NCBI GenBank assembly: GCA_013146195.2
Contig: CM028377.1
Location: forward strand, 160,530,302-160,594,301
Source of the DNA: Codonopsis lanceolata
Taxonomy: Eukaryota > Streptophyta > Magnoliopsida > Asterales > Campanulaceae
Direction of reading: 5' to 3'
Length of the DNA stretch: 64,000 bases
Shown: positions 11,918 to 22,295 of the stretch, piece after piece
Layout: every line of letters starts with the position of its first letter
Position numbering within the stretch: position 1 is the stretch's first letter
Notes under the pieces: generated by a model
What the model was told of the DNA's origin: nothing
Seen by the model: only the letters and a program-made list of their open reading frames with translations
Databases searched by the model: none
Program-made: the position numbers and the translations under genes

Positions 11918-13295
11918 ATTTTAACCCCGACCATTAAACTCATCCATACCGGGGTGAATGAGTTGAAGGAATAGAGGTGCCGATCGAGGTTCAGATTGGT
12001 CAATGGTCAGCAAATGCACGTGTATGGGTGAGTTATGTCATTAGTTTAGGTGGGAGAGTAAATGCTTTGTCTGGAGTATTAATTATAATTTAGGAATCTT
12101 TGAAAAAGGTTTTCATGTACCACGTCAAAATAAATAAATTAATCTTCATAAATTTTTCTTTATAATGATAAATCATTTTTACAATAAAGATGTTTTAATA
12201 TTAGGCCCTATTTTTAACATTTTTATTTATTTATGAATCACTTATTTTTTATAAATCTTCCACAATGATAAGATTTTTAGATAATTCAGATCAAACCTCT
12301 ATAAACATTGTAAGAACCTTGTTATAGGAGATGCTATAAATCCTATAATAGGACTATATTTTTTAATTAATATTTTTTCAGTAGAAAATAGTTGATTTTT
12401 TATAGTGAAAAATTATGAAGAGTAATGTCAAAGAAACTTAATGAGTTATTTAATTTTGGATAAAAACTTAAGAAATAATGTTTTACGTGTGTTGAGTGTT
12501 TTGAGTAAGGCAGATCTTTCTCACCTAACCAATCATTGTTAGTGGTCTAAACTATTAAATAGTTGGGCTCCATCTTACAAATTAGGAAGAACGTTTCAAA
12601 AGAGACTTAATAGTTGGGTTCCATTGATCTTATGAATTATGATTTGTAAGACGGTCTCTTCTACTTACGCATAATTTTGTGTACAAAATTATGCATAATC
12701 TAGCTAAGTTCATTTTTTTAATTCAAGATGAAACCCAGAAGATGTCAAACAATACGATACCTACAACAGTTTTTACATAAAATTAAATATTTCATATGTT
12801 CCTAAATAATTGTTTTATTTATATTGATACATAAATTAAGAAAAACTACTTAACTATATTATAATATTGATATAACAAGTAGCTAATTTTAAAGCTTTTG
12901 TGCATGTAAAATCTAGGGTTATTAAGCGGTTGAGATTAAATTATTTTAAAATATTTAATGGTTGAGATTCATCCTCACATTCACAGTTGTGAATAGTTAT
13001 CTATTTTTAACTCTCTATTTTTTTTTTCCTATTACAAGTCTCCTCATACAATTAATATTATGAGCGGATATCTTTTTTTCTTCTCCCTATATTTTATTTT
13101 CACATTACAAAATCACATCATTCGACTAATCTTTTAAATAATCACCCCTTATAAAACATCACTTGAAGGAATGTAACTTTTAACTGTAATATTTTTTTAA
13201 ATCACACCTTTTATTTAGACATCATCATTTTAATTGATAAAATCAAATATAATGAACGGATGTCATATACACAAGAATTAAGATCTAGTTACTCT
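11918..13295. other. Intergenic upstream of UGT copy 1
   Basis: AT-rich sequence with no supported gene. A fragment of the GTAAGACGGTCT terminus occurs at about 12645-12660. The segmental duplication with the 55.65-64.0 kb region begins at 13057 or earlier, because the second copy is cut by an assembly gap exactly there. Confidence 0.6.
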
Positions 13296-13305
13296 TATAT
13301 AAATA
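13296..13305 (+). promoter_or_regulatory. TATA box of UGT copy 1
   Basis: TATATAAATA lies 56 bp upstream of the start codon. A CT-rich stretch and CAACGACGACAACAACA follow, a typical plant 5' leader. Transcription would be expected to start about 25-35 bp downstream, giving a leader of roughly 30 nt. Confidence 0.6.
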
Positions 13306-13360
13306 GTTTTCTTCTCTCCTTCAACGACGACAACAACATAGTAAGTAGTAGGTTGGAGAA

Positions 13361-14746
13361 ATGGAGGCAGAAAAAGCTTACAAAGCTCACATTGTGGCGC
13401 TCTTATTTCCTCATCAAGGCCACGTAAACGCCATAGTCGAGTTCTCTAAGCGACTTGCCTCCAAAGGTATCAAAATCACCATAGCCACCTCTGGTCAATC
13501 CCACACCAATAAGTTCCAGCTACCTTCTCCATCAACCCCAGCTATTTCATTCCACCAAATTTTTGAAGGCGAAAGGGCCAGCGGCGCCCATGGATACAAG
13601 GACTTCTTGAAGAGGTTCGAAGCTGTCGGTTCACTCAACTTGACTGAACTAATTGAGCAACACAAAAACTCTCATTATCCGGTCAACTGCCTTGTCTATG
13701 ATACAAACATGCCATGGGCTTTCATGGTAGCGAAGCGATTCAGTTTACCATGTGCTGCATTTTTTACCCAGTCGTGTACTACCATCGCCAGCTACTATCC
13801 CATGTTTCGCCAGTTGTCGGGGATGCCGCTGCTTCCTGCTTTTCCGGTGGCAGCAGGGCTTCCCCAACCGAGGATTTTGTCCGTGCCAGCTTTTGGTTCC
13901 GACACCGGTCCTTTCCCTCTTATAATTCTTCAGCAGTTAAGCTATTACAACAACGTTGACAAGGCAGATTGGGTCCTTTTCAATTCGTTTGATGAATTAG
14001 AAACCGAGGCCGTGAAATGGTTGTCACATTTTTGGGCGGTCATGACAATTGGGCCGAGTCTACCGTCGTTTTACTTGGACAGGCGGATAGAAGACGACGA
14101 CGATTACTTTTTCAATCTTTACACTCCAAACAATGATGCTTGCACCAAGTGGCTCGACAGTAAGCCGACAGGTTCAGTTGTTTATGTGTCCTTTGGAAGT
14201 GTTGCTCGATTGAGTACAGAACAGATGGAAGAATTGGGCGAGGCCTTGAAGGGAAACAGGAATGCCTTCTTGTGGGCAGTGAGGCCAGATGAAGAGAGCA
14301 AGATTCCGGTTAATTTCGTTGAGGAAACGTTGGAGAAAGGATTGGTGGTGAGTTGGTGCTCGCAGTTGGTTGTGCTAGCGCATCATGCAGTGGGATGCTT
14401 TGTATCACACTGCGGGTGGAGTTCAACCATGGAGGCCGTAAGCTGTGGGGTGCCAATTGTGGCGGTGCCGCAGTTTTTGGACCAGATGACCAATGCACAT
14501 TTCATTGAGAAGGTATGGGGGGTGGGAGTTGAGGCGGAGGTGGCGGCGGCGGATAAGGGAGGACTCACAACCGGCAAAGAAATTAGCAGATGCATAGATG
14601 AAGTTATGTGTGGAGAGAAAGGAAAAGTGATTAACAGGAATTCTATGAGATTGAAGGAGTTGGCTAAGGAGGCAATGGATCAAGGAGGAAGTTCAGATAA
14701 GCATATTGAAGAAATTATAGCCATGATCGTAGCTGCACCCTCCTAA
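13361..14746 (+). CDS. Family-1 UDP-glycosyltransferase (UGT74-like), intact copy
   Basis: A single uninterrupted frame of 461 codons, a normal length for plant UGTs, with no intron. It is a cytosolic GT-B enzyme predicted to move a sugar from UDP-sugar to a small acceptor. Visible features: the N-terminal FPHQGHVN motif with the expected catalytic His at residue 21; VYD with the partner Asp at 114; and the 44-residue PSPG donor-binding box from W332 to Q375, containing HCGW at 350-353, Glu358 and a terminal D-Q (374-375). The final Gln usually goes with UDP-glucose. The PSPG is typical except for Ser354 where Asn is commonest and PQF where UGT74 members mostly have PQW. The N-terminal and PSPG style (WCSQ..VLAH) suggest UGT74 (group L), whose known acceptors are carboxylic acids, thiohydroximates and triterpene acids; the acceptor here cannot be read from sequence. 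A second, broken copy lies at 55956-57336. Confidence 0.93.
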   Translation: MEAEKAYKAHIVALLFPHQGHVNAIVEFSKRLASKGIKITIATSGQSHTNKFQLPSPSTPAISFHQIFEGERASGAHGYKDFLKRFEAVGSLNLTELIEQHKNSHYPVNCLVYDTNMPWAFMVAKRFSLPCAAFFTQSCTTIASYYPMFRQLSGMPLLPAFPVAAGLPQPRILSVPAFGSDTGPFPLIILQQLSYYNNVDKADWVLFNSFDELETEAVKWLSHFWAVMTIGPSLPSFYLDRRIEDDDDYFFNLYTPNNDACTKWLDSKPTGSVVYVSFGSVARLSTEQMEELGEALKGNRNAFLWAVRPDEESKIPVNFVEETLEKGLVVSWCSQLVVLAHHAVGCFVSHCGWSSTMEAVSCGVPIVAVPQFLDQMTNAHFIEKVWGVGVEAEVAAADKGGLTTGKEISRCIDEVMCGEKGKVINRNSMRLKELAKEAMDQGGSSDKHIEEIIAMIVAAPS

Positions 14747-14842
14747 TTAATTTACATTTTTCGTATATTTAATTAATGGACCGTTTGTATGATATAAATT
14801 CTTGAGTCCCTAGGTGACAAATTTTTACCTACCGGACCATCC

Positions 14843-14848
14843 AATAAA
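14843..14848 (+). terminator. Possible polyadenylation signal of UGT copy 1
   Basis: AATAAA 97 nt after the stop codon, in AT-rich sequence. Plausible by position, but such hexamers are common in this base composition. Confidence 0.35.
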
Positions 14849-14929
14849 TAATAAGTATAAGTATACTTAATATTTTAAGTGGATACAAATTAGTAAGTCT
14901 ATTTGTGACCATTAATTATAATAGGTTAA

Positions 14930-15203
14930 GGGCAAGTCTAATGGTAAGGGTCAAAACCAAATTTTAATACTTATGTAAGGGTATTAGGCCCTCCAATAGT
15001 TAAAGTAAAATATATCAAAATTAGATATTGTACTAGTGAAGGTACTAAATTTGATACCTCTCTTAATACCTCATCTAATTTTAATACCCTTCATTTTGAT
15101 ACATATGGTTGGAGATGATCATTTGATACTCATGAATAATAACCAATAGGTATCAAAATTTAGTTTTGATACCTATAGGCAAGTACCACCATTTGACTTG
15201 TCC
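14930..15203. mobile_element. Tourist-like (PIF/Harbinger) MITE
   Basis: The 274-bp element has termini GGGCAAGTCTAATGGT and ACCATTTGACTTGTCC, which are inverted repeats with two mismatches. It is flanked by TAA on both sides (14927-14929 and 15204-15206), the 3-bp target of PIF/Harbinger elements. No coding capacity. Related copies lie at 8488-8700 (truncated, reversed) and 57520-57795 (the duplicate). Confidence 0.85.
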
Positions 15204-16347
15204 TAAATGGGCACCCACTTGGATACCTATGCTAAAACTTATTCTTTTTTTTTTTTCAAATTTCGCTTCGATTTTTGCTCTCTCCGATCTCGTGTGTTGG
15301 ATCCTCACCCCGCCCCCGATCTCACTTAAATCCGCCACTATAGACTCTACGTTCTCAAAGCAATCTTTTTCTAGCTTACTGTTGCAACATTCTCAAAGTA
15401 ATTGTTCTAATTTGATGAACTCGGGAGTTCAAATTATCTAAATGCATGAAATCATATTTTAACGCTCAATCAATTATTTTATCAATTAACATCAATCCAA
15501 CAATCTGGTTAGCATGAATCATTTAATTTTGGTTAACTTTACAATTAGAATCTCTAAAAAATATTATATGAGAATTTTTTTTTGAATGAAAACTAGCAAT
15601 GGCGGGATAAATTGAAACTATCATTACCTGAAACTATCATTTATAGACGTTTAGAGCCCGAATGTCTAGATTCTACGCATGACCCAATGGTTGAGTCACT
15701 TAGCTCCTAGGTCGATTTAGATTTTAGACCTATCGACCATAATCACGCCTTAAAGTTTATAAACGATATTGGTTTCTAATGGTATTGAGGTAGTCACTTA
15801 TAAACACACACGAAAATACTTATTTATTTTTCCTTTTTTTTGTAAAATTAATGTTTTAGTAATTTTTTAGGTTTTTTTTGTTAAAGAATGATTTTTTTAA
15901 TTGTAATTATCGTATTTATTTGATAATTTTGTGTTGGTGAGTAGATCATGTCCATTTATTACCCTCTCATATATACTCATAGTATTAAATAAATACTTAC
16001 TTGTCCGTCCATTTGAGCTCATTGTCCATATAAGCACCGCTCATTCCCGCCTTTTTATCACCTCCAATCCCTTACTAATACCACTTAAACTTTTAATTAA
16101 GTTAATTATTTAACATAAAATTGTAAATGTATAGGTTGACACTTTGTTTTGTTTGTTTTGTTAAACTTGATTTATATTGTTAAAGAGAGTATGGTTTGTG
16201 TTGTGTTGTCCGTGGTAACATGTGCATTTATTATACAAGCTCTCTCTGGTAAGAATAGGTCTCTGATACACTATTTTATGAATCTTAATTTGTAAGTACA
16301 GCATCCCCCATTTCCCACTCTGTCAATCATGGTCACAAAAAATATAA

Positions 16348-16383
<36 letters not shown>

Positions 16384-16416
16384 AGCTTCACATTTACTGA
16401 CCCAACCCTACTAACT
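15204..16416. other. Intergenic downstream of UGT copy 1
   Basis: No supported gene. The open frame at 15166-15441 starts inside the MITE and runs into low-complexity sequence. The stretch is well conserved in the duplicate, but with indels that ignore any reading frame. Confidence 0.55.
16351..16381. repeat. (TA)n microsatellite
   Basis: Uninterrupted TA dinucleotides preceded by AAATAAATAAA-like sequence. The corresponding tract in the duplicate (58951-58978) is shorter and interrupted by GT. Confidence 0.9.
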
Positions 16417-16556
16417 AGTGAGGAGTGTACATGCCCCTAAGGGGGTGGTCCAGTGATAGACATGGGACTTCATAATACGTGAGGTCTCAAGTTCGATCCC
16501 TTCCCATGCCCCTTAGGAGAAAAAAAAAAAGAAAAAAAGTGAGGAGTGCACATGCC
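16417..16556 (+). mobile_element. tRNA-derived SINE with 19-bp target duplication
   Basis: AGTGAGGAGTGTACATGCC (16417-16435) recurs with one mismatch at 16538-16556 and brackets a body of about 102 bp. The body holds an A-box-like TGGTCCAGTGA (16446-16456), a B-box GTTCGATCC (16491-16499) and an A-rich tail (16518-16537), the layout of a Pol III SINE. The spacing of the boxes fits a tRNA head, but the rest does not fold as a tRNA gene. The same insertion, heavily degraded, is present in the duplicate. Confidence 0.8.
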
Positions 16557-16716
16557 ACCCTGTTTGTTTGTTTTTTGGTAACGTGGTGGTGACGGGTCAT
16601 TATATGTGTTCAATGCCCCATACATGCATGCTTTAATTTTTTAATAAAATGCTCAAGTTTAGTGTATTTAAAAATGTTTAAATCTTTCTTTTTTTTAATA
16701 AAGTTAAGCAACAAGG

Positions 16717-17378
16717 AAATCTTTAGGCCTCACCAATAGGAGGCCTCAATTTTTTTTACTATTAATTTGTACCAAGTTTCCTAAACTAAATGAATTGATA
16801 AACTTGCTAGTACATAAAATTAAAACGAAAATTATAAAACAATTATAAACTCAAAATGTTTTCAAAGTAGATTTGAACAATTTAAAATGTATCAAGAATT
16901 CAAGATATTTTCGGTTTTTATTTAGCATTGAGAAATTCCATTGAATAATGAAAATTTAAAAGAAAATTGTCTTAACCTTGAAAATTCATTAAAACATAAT
17001 TATAACTATGAAATTGAGGGATTAAATCTATTTATGGAACTAAAAGTTTTAAGAAAAATTATACAAGTGAAGAATGATACACCAAATGACATACTTAATT
17101 ATATATTAATGGTTGATTCTTTTCCAAATACAGATTATAGAATAATGCTAACAATTCTAAATATAAGCTAAAATTAATAAAATTTTATCTAAGATTGATA
17201 ATGTCTCAACAAAGATCAAGTAAACTAGCTTTATTATCTATTGAAAAAGAATTGTTAAGTGAAATAGATTATAATAATTTAATAAATGATTTTGCATCTC
17301 TAAACTTTAAATAAAAATATAATAATTTTAATAATAAATTATTATTTATTTTAAAACTATTCTATAGATTAAACAAGG
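16717..17378 (+). mobile_element. hAT-derived segment present only in copy 1
   Basis: This 662-bp stretch is absent at the matching site of the duplicate (junction near 59280). It is flanked by the 7-bp direct repeat AACAAGG (16710-16716 and 17372-17378). It encodes the C-terminal end of a hAT transposase. No hAT terminal inverted repeats are seen at its ends, so either it inserted here or copy 2 lost it by recombination between the 7-bp repeats. Confidence 0.75.
16941..17314 (+). pseudogene. hAT transposase C-terminal (dimerisation) remnant
   Basis: The first part (16941-17171) reads as ENLKENCLNLENSLKH and GLNLFMELKVLRKII. A second part in a shifted frame (about 17168-17314) contains KLKLIKFYLRLIMSQQRSS, then LALLSIEKELLSEIDYNNLI and NDFASL. 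These match the end of plant hAT transposases of the TTF-type zinc finger/hAT-dimerisation group. The stretch normally containing SAERSFS, between PNTDYRIMLTILN and KLKLIK, is missing, so the reading frame is broken by a deletion. No N-terminal or catalytic region is present; it cannot be functional. Confidence 0.75.
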
Positions 17379-17450
17379 ATATACTCGGTGCATTCCAACC
17401 AAAGAATCCTCATTTTAAAAATCTAGTTACTAAAGGGCTATATTAATATA

Positions 17451-19082
17451 AGGCTTAAATAATAATTTGATTATCCTACTTTCTAGACTTTTTTTTGTTA
17501 AACTCACTTTACTTTTTTTTTTCTTAATTTAGTAACTATACTTGACCAATCAAATCAATAAAGTCACTAGGTCATTTCGGTTAATTAGATTAACAGAAAT
17601 ATTAGAAAAGATGAAAATGCCCCCAAACATTTGGAAAGGTGCAGTCCACGTTCATCTACATAAAAAGAAGAGGAGAAAGCCCTATTTTTAGGTTTTAGGG
17701 AGAGAGAGAGAGATAAAAAGTAGCCTTATGCATTACTATGAATGCGATTGATTTTCTTTATTCTGTAATTCCCAAGTAGATGACAAAGGCAGAACCCTTT
17801 ATTATGTATTTCTCAAATTGATTTTTTTTCAATTTTCACTCTCTCTCTCTCTCTCTCTAATAAAATAGACAGATTTGACTTCTTCTTCAGTAAAAAAGAA
17901 ACGTATGTAATCAAATTCCAGTAAGCAATGAGATCGATTCTCCAATTCCATGCCAACTCATCTACACCACTCCCTCGTCGCTATTGTCGTTTCTCCAAAC
18001 TCCAAAGTCTTAACAAATTACCTACCCTAAAGTCGCCCTCAACATAAGAATCAAACCAATTCGTCTTTTGCTTTTGTGACTTCTTACCTTTTTTTTATTT
18101 TCGCTTATGTTGCCGCCTGTCTCGGCAAAAATTCAGTTTCCTGTTGTCTTCTGTGTATTCATCGGAGCTAGTCGAGGCATATCGGTATCTTGAGCCAAAA
18201 CAACACTCAAAGAGCCGAAGAAACATATACTGCCATAAAGACCATGAAAATTTGCACATCTCAATATGCCAAGCAACTCCATTAGAGATGAATTGGAAAG
18301 ATATAAAAAAAGAGACAATATTAGTAGAGAGATGTTGTTGATTAATGATTTGGGGGAAATAAAAAAGCAGGGTCTTGTTGGCTTTTGGAGGGAATTGAAT
18401 TTGGTGATCTACGGTTTTTGTTTTCTTTTTTTGCTATTCCTTCTCTGCTTTGGTAGTGATCTTCGGTTTCAATCTTTGCCTTTGCTTTGTCTTTCATGCT
18501 ATAACTAGTTCCCCCATTTCTTGAACTTTGAGCAAAAAACAAATTAATTTTGTGAATTCTGCATATGGGTTTGTGTAACGTAATGTTACCTTCAATGCTT
18601 TTTTTGTGTGTGTAGATTGACTTCGCATTAGACTTTTCTTGAATTTCTTGGTATTTTTTATCTAGAAATTGAAAGAAATGTTGATTTTCCATTTGGGTAT
18701 TAAATCAAAATATATTTATTTTTTGATTGAGGGCTATTCAAGAATGGACGAGGTATGTCCTCGTTGGATTTGATTCCCAAACAAAGAGCTTAGTTTGTCA
18801 AAAGAGAGTATACTTCCATTAATGGAAGAAACCATGAAGTTTTTGAGGAAACGAAGCTTTAGCGAAGGTAGGACTACAATGGGTTGAACGTTGACAGAGC
18901 ACGTGCACATAAGGGTATTTTCGGGTTTTTGTAGAAGTTTTAAACTTATCTGCCAAATATGTTGACGAGGTGATGAACGTGATATTTATGTCTTCGTAAA
19001 GTGATTAAAGTGAAGAAAAAAAAGTTGAGTGAGTTTAACAAAAAAAATATAAAAATAGAGTGACCAAATTGCTATTTAAGCT
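17451..19082. mobile_element. 1.63-kb TIR DNA element, copy 1
   Basis: The left end AGGCTTAAATAATAATTTGA and the complement of the right end AGCTTAAATAGCAATTTGG begin inverted repeats of roughly 70 bp, both continuing into a TTTGTTAAACTCACTT-type block. The 8-bp direct repeat TTAATATA flanks the element (17443-17450 and 19083-19090). The interior (GA and CT microsatellites near 17700 and 17840, then 17900-18700) has short frames conserved in the duplicate but no recognised protein. Its termini resemble those of the element at 32763-34502. Confidence 0.7.
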
Positions 19083-19090
19083 TTAATATA

Positions 19091-19650
19091 ATTGAAATTA
19101 GTCATAATTATTAAAATATGTAAGTACAAACAATGTATTTGCAATACAAGTTGAAGATAAAGATAAAATGTTATAGAAATTGTAAGCATAGTTTTTTTTA
19201 AATAGATTTTTGAGATGAAACATCATAAAATAGTATAGTAGATTTTTGTATCAATGATAAGTTGTGCAATTCGAGATGGACATTAATATATTGGTATGCA
19301 GGATAATTGCTTAATTGAACCTATCAACCTTACTCTTCGTCTTACTTATTACTTGCAATAATTCTTTTGATTTCATTATTAGCATATGCTTTAGTTAGTT
19401 AATAGCCAATTAGATAAAAACCATTTATCTCAATTTTATTTGGGGCTCAGTTAATACAGTATCTATAAAATGTTTAATACAACACTTTACATGATTAATT
19501 TTTTTGTTTTTTTTTTATTAAATTTAAATTAGCTAAAATATAATTTTCTTGTTTTGTATTAAATTTAAATTAACTAATTTAAAATTTAATAATTAATTTG
19601 ATTTGAATTATGTTTAAATTAAAAAAAGTACAAAACTCTCATATTTGGAC
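19091..19650. other. Intergenic
   Basis: Very AT-rich stretch between the TIR element and the minisatellite, with repeated TTAAATTTAAATTA blocks at about 19515-19590. No gene is seen. Confidence 0.5.
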
Positions 19651-19895
19651 TGCTACCCAACCAGTCCCAAACTCATACCCTCCCATTTGGACTGCCACCC
19701 AACCAGGCCCAAACTCATTCCCCCCATTTGGACTGGTACCCAAGCAGTCCCAAACCCATACCCGCCATTTAGACCGCCACACAACCAGGCTCAAACCCAT
19801 CCCCCCATTTTGGACTGCTACCCAACCAATCCCAACCCCATACCCCCATCTATTTGGACTGCCACCCAACCGGGCCAAAACTCATTCCCCTATTT
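19651..19895. repeat. 41-bp minisatellite, six units
   Basis: Six imperfect units of 40-45 bp, each of the form ATTTGGACTGCTACCCAACC, then AGTCCCAAACCCATACCCCC. Because unit lengths vary and 41 is not a multiple of three, the proline-rich open frames it creates on both strands are by-products. The same array is at 61542-61791. Confidence 0.9.
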
Positions 19896-20383
19896 CCTTT
19901 TTTGTTATTTTTTTATTTAAACATTTAAAAAATAAATTAAATGATAAAAATTTAACATTTGGAAATAAAAATCGAACAATTAGAAGTAAAGATTACCGTA
20001 AAGGTTGCGTCAGTGGTAAATATAACATCATCATTATCGTACATATCCAAATTGGTAGACTTTTTGGAAGTTTGAGCTAATTGAAATTTTGACCGAGAGA
20101 AAAATGTGTATGCAAATGTGTTTAAAATATTTATACTCAAAGATAATTTTTCACTTAGTACCTAATTCAAATTAATTAGTAATTTAATTGTGTTTAATAA
20201 CTAAATAAAATTAATAAAAAAAATTAATTGTGTTTAAAATATTTTTTAATTTAAAATTTGTTAAATTAATTTTAATAAAAAAAACGAAAAAATTAAATTA
20301 CGTAAAGGGTATTTTGGTCAAGCACTTTTCAAAAGTGTTGTATTAAGCATTTTATAGGTGTTGTATTAAGTACCTATGTTTTA

Positions 20384-20641
20384 CTCCCCACGTCCCTAAA
20401 TAATCGTCCTGGTTGACCCGGTGCACAGTTTAAGAAAAAGTAATTGACTTGATTATTTATATTGGTTTAATGTGTAATTTCCTTTAATGTCCATGTATAT
20501 GTGGCCCATAATTAAAGTAGAGTGAAAAAGTAAGGGTAAAGTGGTAAAAGTGATGTTTTAAAAAGATAAGTTTCAAAGTAGACAATTATTTTAGGACAGA
20601 CGAAAAAGGAAAGGAGGATGATAATTTAGGGACGGAGGGAG
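20384..20641. mobile_element. Stowaway-like MITE, copy 1
   Basis: The 258-bp element begins CTCCCCACGTCCCTAAATAA and ends in the complement of CTCCCTCCGTCCCTAAATTA, flanked by TA on both sides. These are the classic Stowaway (Tc1/mariner) terminus and target. The duplicate carries it at 62314-62571. Confidence 0.9.
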
Positions 20642-21091
20642 TATTTATCTAATTTGTCATATCCTCAAGAAAGTAAATTTGACGATGTTCCTTCAGATTA
20701 GGTCTGACACTTGTAACTCATTACTCATTAACATTTTTCGACCCATGACTTTTTATGCTATAAATTAATATTTTTTGGAGGAAATTTTGGGTCGAGACAG
20801 GTCAACCTGTTTTAACACGTTTCCCGTTTCAACCCAACTTATTCTGATCCAATCCATTTCAATCTGTTTGACATTTGAGTTCTAATGGGTTTCAAAACGT
20901 TTCAACCTATTACCCATTCCAACCCGACCTAACCCACCCAATTATCAGACCTACTTCAGATACAATCCCTACTCATCCTATACTTGATTTTGAGAAGTGG
21001 ATAACTTGATTTTGACGGTTTGACACCTAGATGAATACAACGAAGAACACTTTGCACCGAACGTAGAACATGAAATGAGAACACTTTGAAC

Positions 21092-21207
21092 CATTTGATA
21101 TTGTTTGCATCGCATGTCCATCATGATGTGACGATCCTTCATTTGATATCGTTTACATCCCCATCGATTCCATCATGATGTAACGATCCTTCATTTCATA
21201 TCATTTA
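21092..21207. repeat. Dispersed ~48-bp tandem repeat, locus A
   Basis: Two to three units built on CATTTGATATYGTTTGCATC, followed by (CA)TGTCCATCATGATG and ACGATCCTT. The same unit occurs at 63092-63210 (the duplicate) and, independently of the duplication, at about 31000-31180. Confidence 0.75.
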
Positions 21208-22290
21208 GAGCGTCCACAGTGGACTATTTTATGAACACACCAAAAATGGTTTTGGAGTCTTTTTGCACAACTCAACCTTACAGTGGACTCCCAATTCCAC
21301 ACTCAATCACTATAGCCCGGCAAATGGATCGCAACAGATCGGGTGACTCGTAGCGTGAATAGTTGCTTCGTTCCCTCGTCTATCGGTTTCATCCTTCCCT
21401 GTAAAGCAACGCATCACAAGCAACTCTCAAAAAAAGTGTTTACATATCCGACCGAAACCCTAGAACCACCGTTGTCTTCACCGGTTACTGGTGCTTTTTC
21501 ATTTTCGACGAATCTCTCTTCGGTAAACTGTCCTTTTCTCTCTCCTCCCTCTTCAACCTTGATCTATCCCCCTCTACTTCTTGATGCTTGAAATATCAAA
21601 TGATTGACATGGATTCCACATCCTTTTGATCTATTTAATTGATTTTATTTGTTAATCAATATCGACAATCGTCTGGTTATGGTACTTGAGTTTGTTAGAC
21701 TTTTGGTCGACTGTGCGGAGCTGCTGGATTGTTTTCTATAGTTGGTAAATATTTTTGATTTTGATTTCTTGAATTGCTTTAGTAAATTGTATTGTAGTGA
21801 TAATCCAGGGTTATCTTGTGTTGTTTGCTAGAATTCGATAAATGTCAAGTTTTGAGGACTCATGCCTGGCTGTGCCTGCTGCTTTTCAAAGCTATCATCC
21901 TAATTGCATGTTCCTCGATTTGCATTAGTTTGCCACTACCACTGGAGTAATACATGAATTTTACAACCTGCGGATTTTCCATGATTTGGTTGGAAATTGT
22001 GGGATTGCTCCAATTTTCAGCTGCTTGAAAAGAAAAAAAAAAGGCTGAGCTTGAGATGCATGGTAATTAATCTTGTGCATTTCATTTATCGTTGATCATT
22101 TCTTACCTCTACATTCACAATCAAGATTGCAACTTTCAAACTTTAGGCCTGATCCTAATGTAATTTATCATTAGGTCCCCTTAGATATCACTGAGGAAAC
22201 AGTTTAAGGACCCATAATTATTTTGGAATTGTATTGACTTAGTTATGTAGATATTTTCTATACTATGCATACTTGCGAACCAATATGACA
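21208..22290 (+). promoter_or_regulatory. Promoter and 5' leader-like region of an unrecognised gene
   Basis: A pyrimidine-rich, CCTAGAACCACCG-containing stretch around 21440-21560 followed by GT-rich, intron-like sequence looks like a plant 5' UTR and first intron. The same region is in the duplicate (63211-64000). No exon with a recognisable protein was identified in it; the frame from 21343 (TRSVNSCFVPSS) has no known domain. It may belong with the exon-like segments at 25352-27044, in which case the solo LTR at 22296 sits in an intron. This is inference. Confidence 0.3.
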
Positions 22291-22295
22291 TTGTG

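Larger units (their letters stand above)
13057..22000 (+). repeat. Segmental duplication, copy 1
   Basis: This block aligns colinearly and in the same orientation with 55651-64000. Shared content, in order: UGT gene, Tourist-like MITE, SINE, TA microsatellite, 1.6-kb TIR element, 41-bp minisatellite, Stowaway MITE, dispersed 48-bp repeat and the promoter-like region. Main differences are a 662-bp segment present only here (16717-17378), a roughly 75-bp block present only in copy 2 near 62660-62740, a roughly 35-bp block present only in copy 2 near 61945, and scattered substitutions. Both apparent limits (the N gap and the window end) are artificial, so the true extent is larger. Confidence 0.95.

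Noticed and set aside
14310..14683. Overlapping antisense open frames under the UGT gene, repeated at 56900-57273
   Set aside because: They mirror the conserved UGT coding strand and show no family features of their own.
16440..16500. tRNA gene suggested by A- and B-box motifs
   Set aside because: No acceptor stem or full cloverleaf. The A-rich tail and 19-bp target duplication show a SINE.
18133..18692. Several open frames conserved between the duplicates inside the 1.6-kb TIR element
   Set aside because: Conservation follows from recent duplication. Composition is low-complexity, frames overlap on both strands, and no domain is recognised.
19610..20080. Proline-rich 156-codon frame
   Set aside because: Created by the 41-bp minisatellite; the frame is not kept in the same form in the duplicate.
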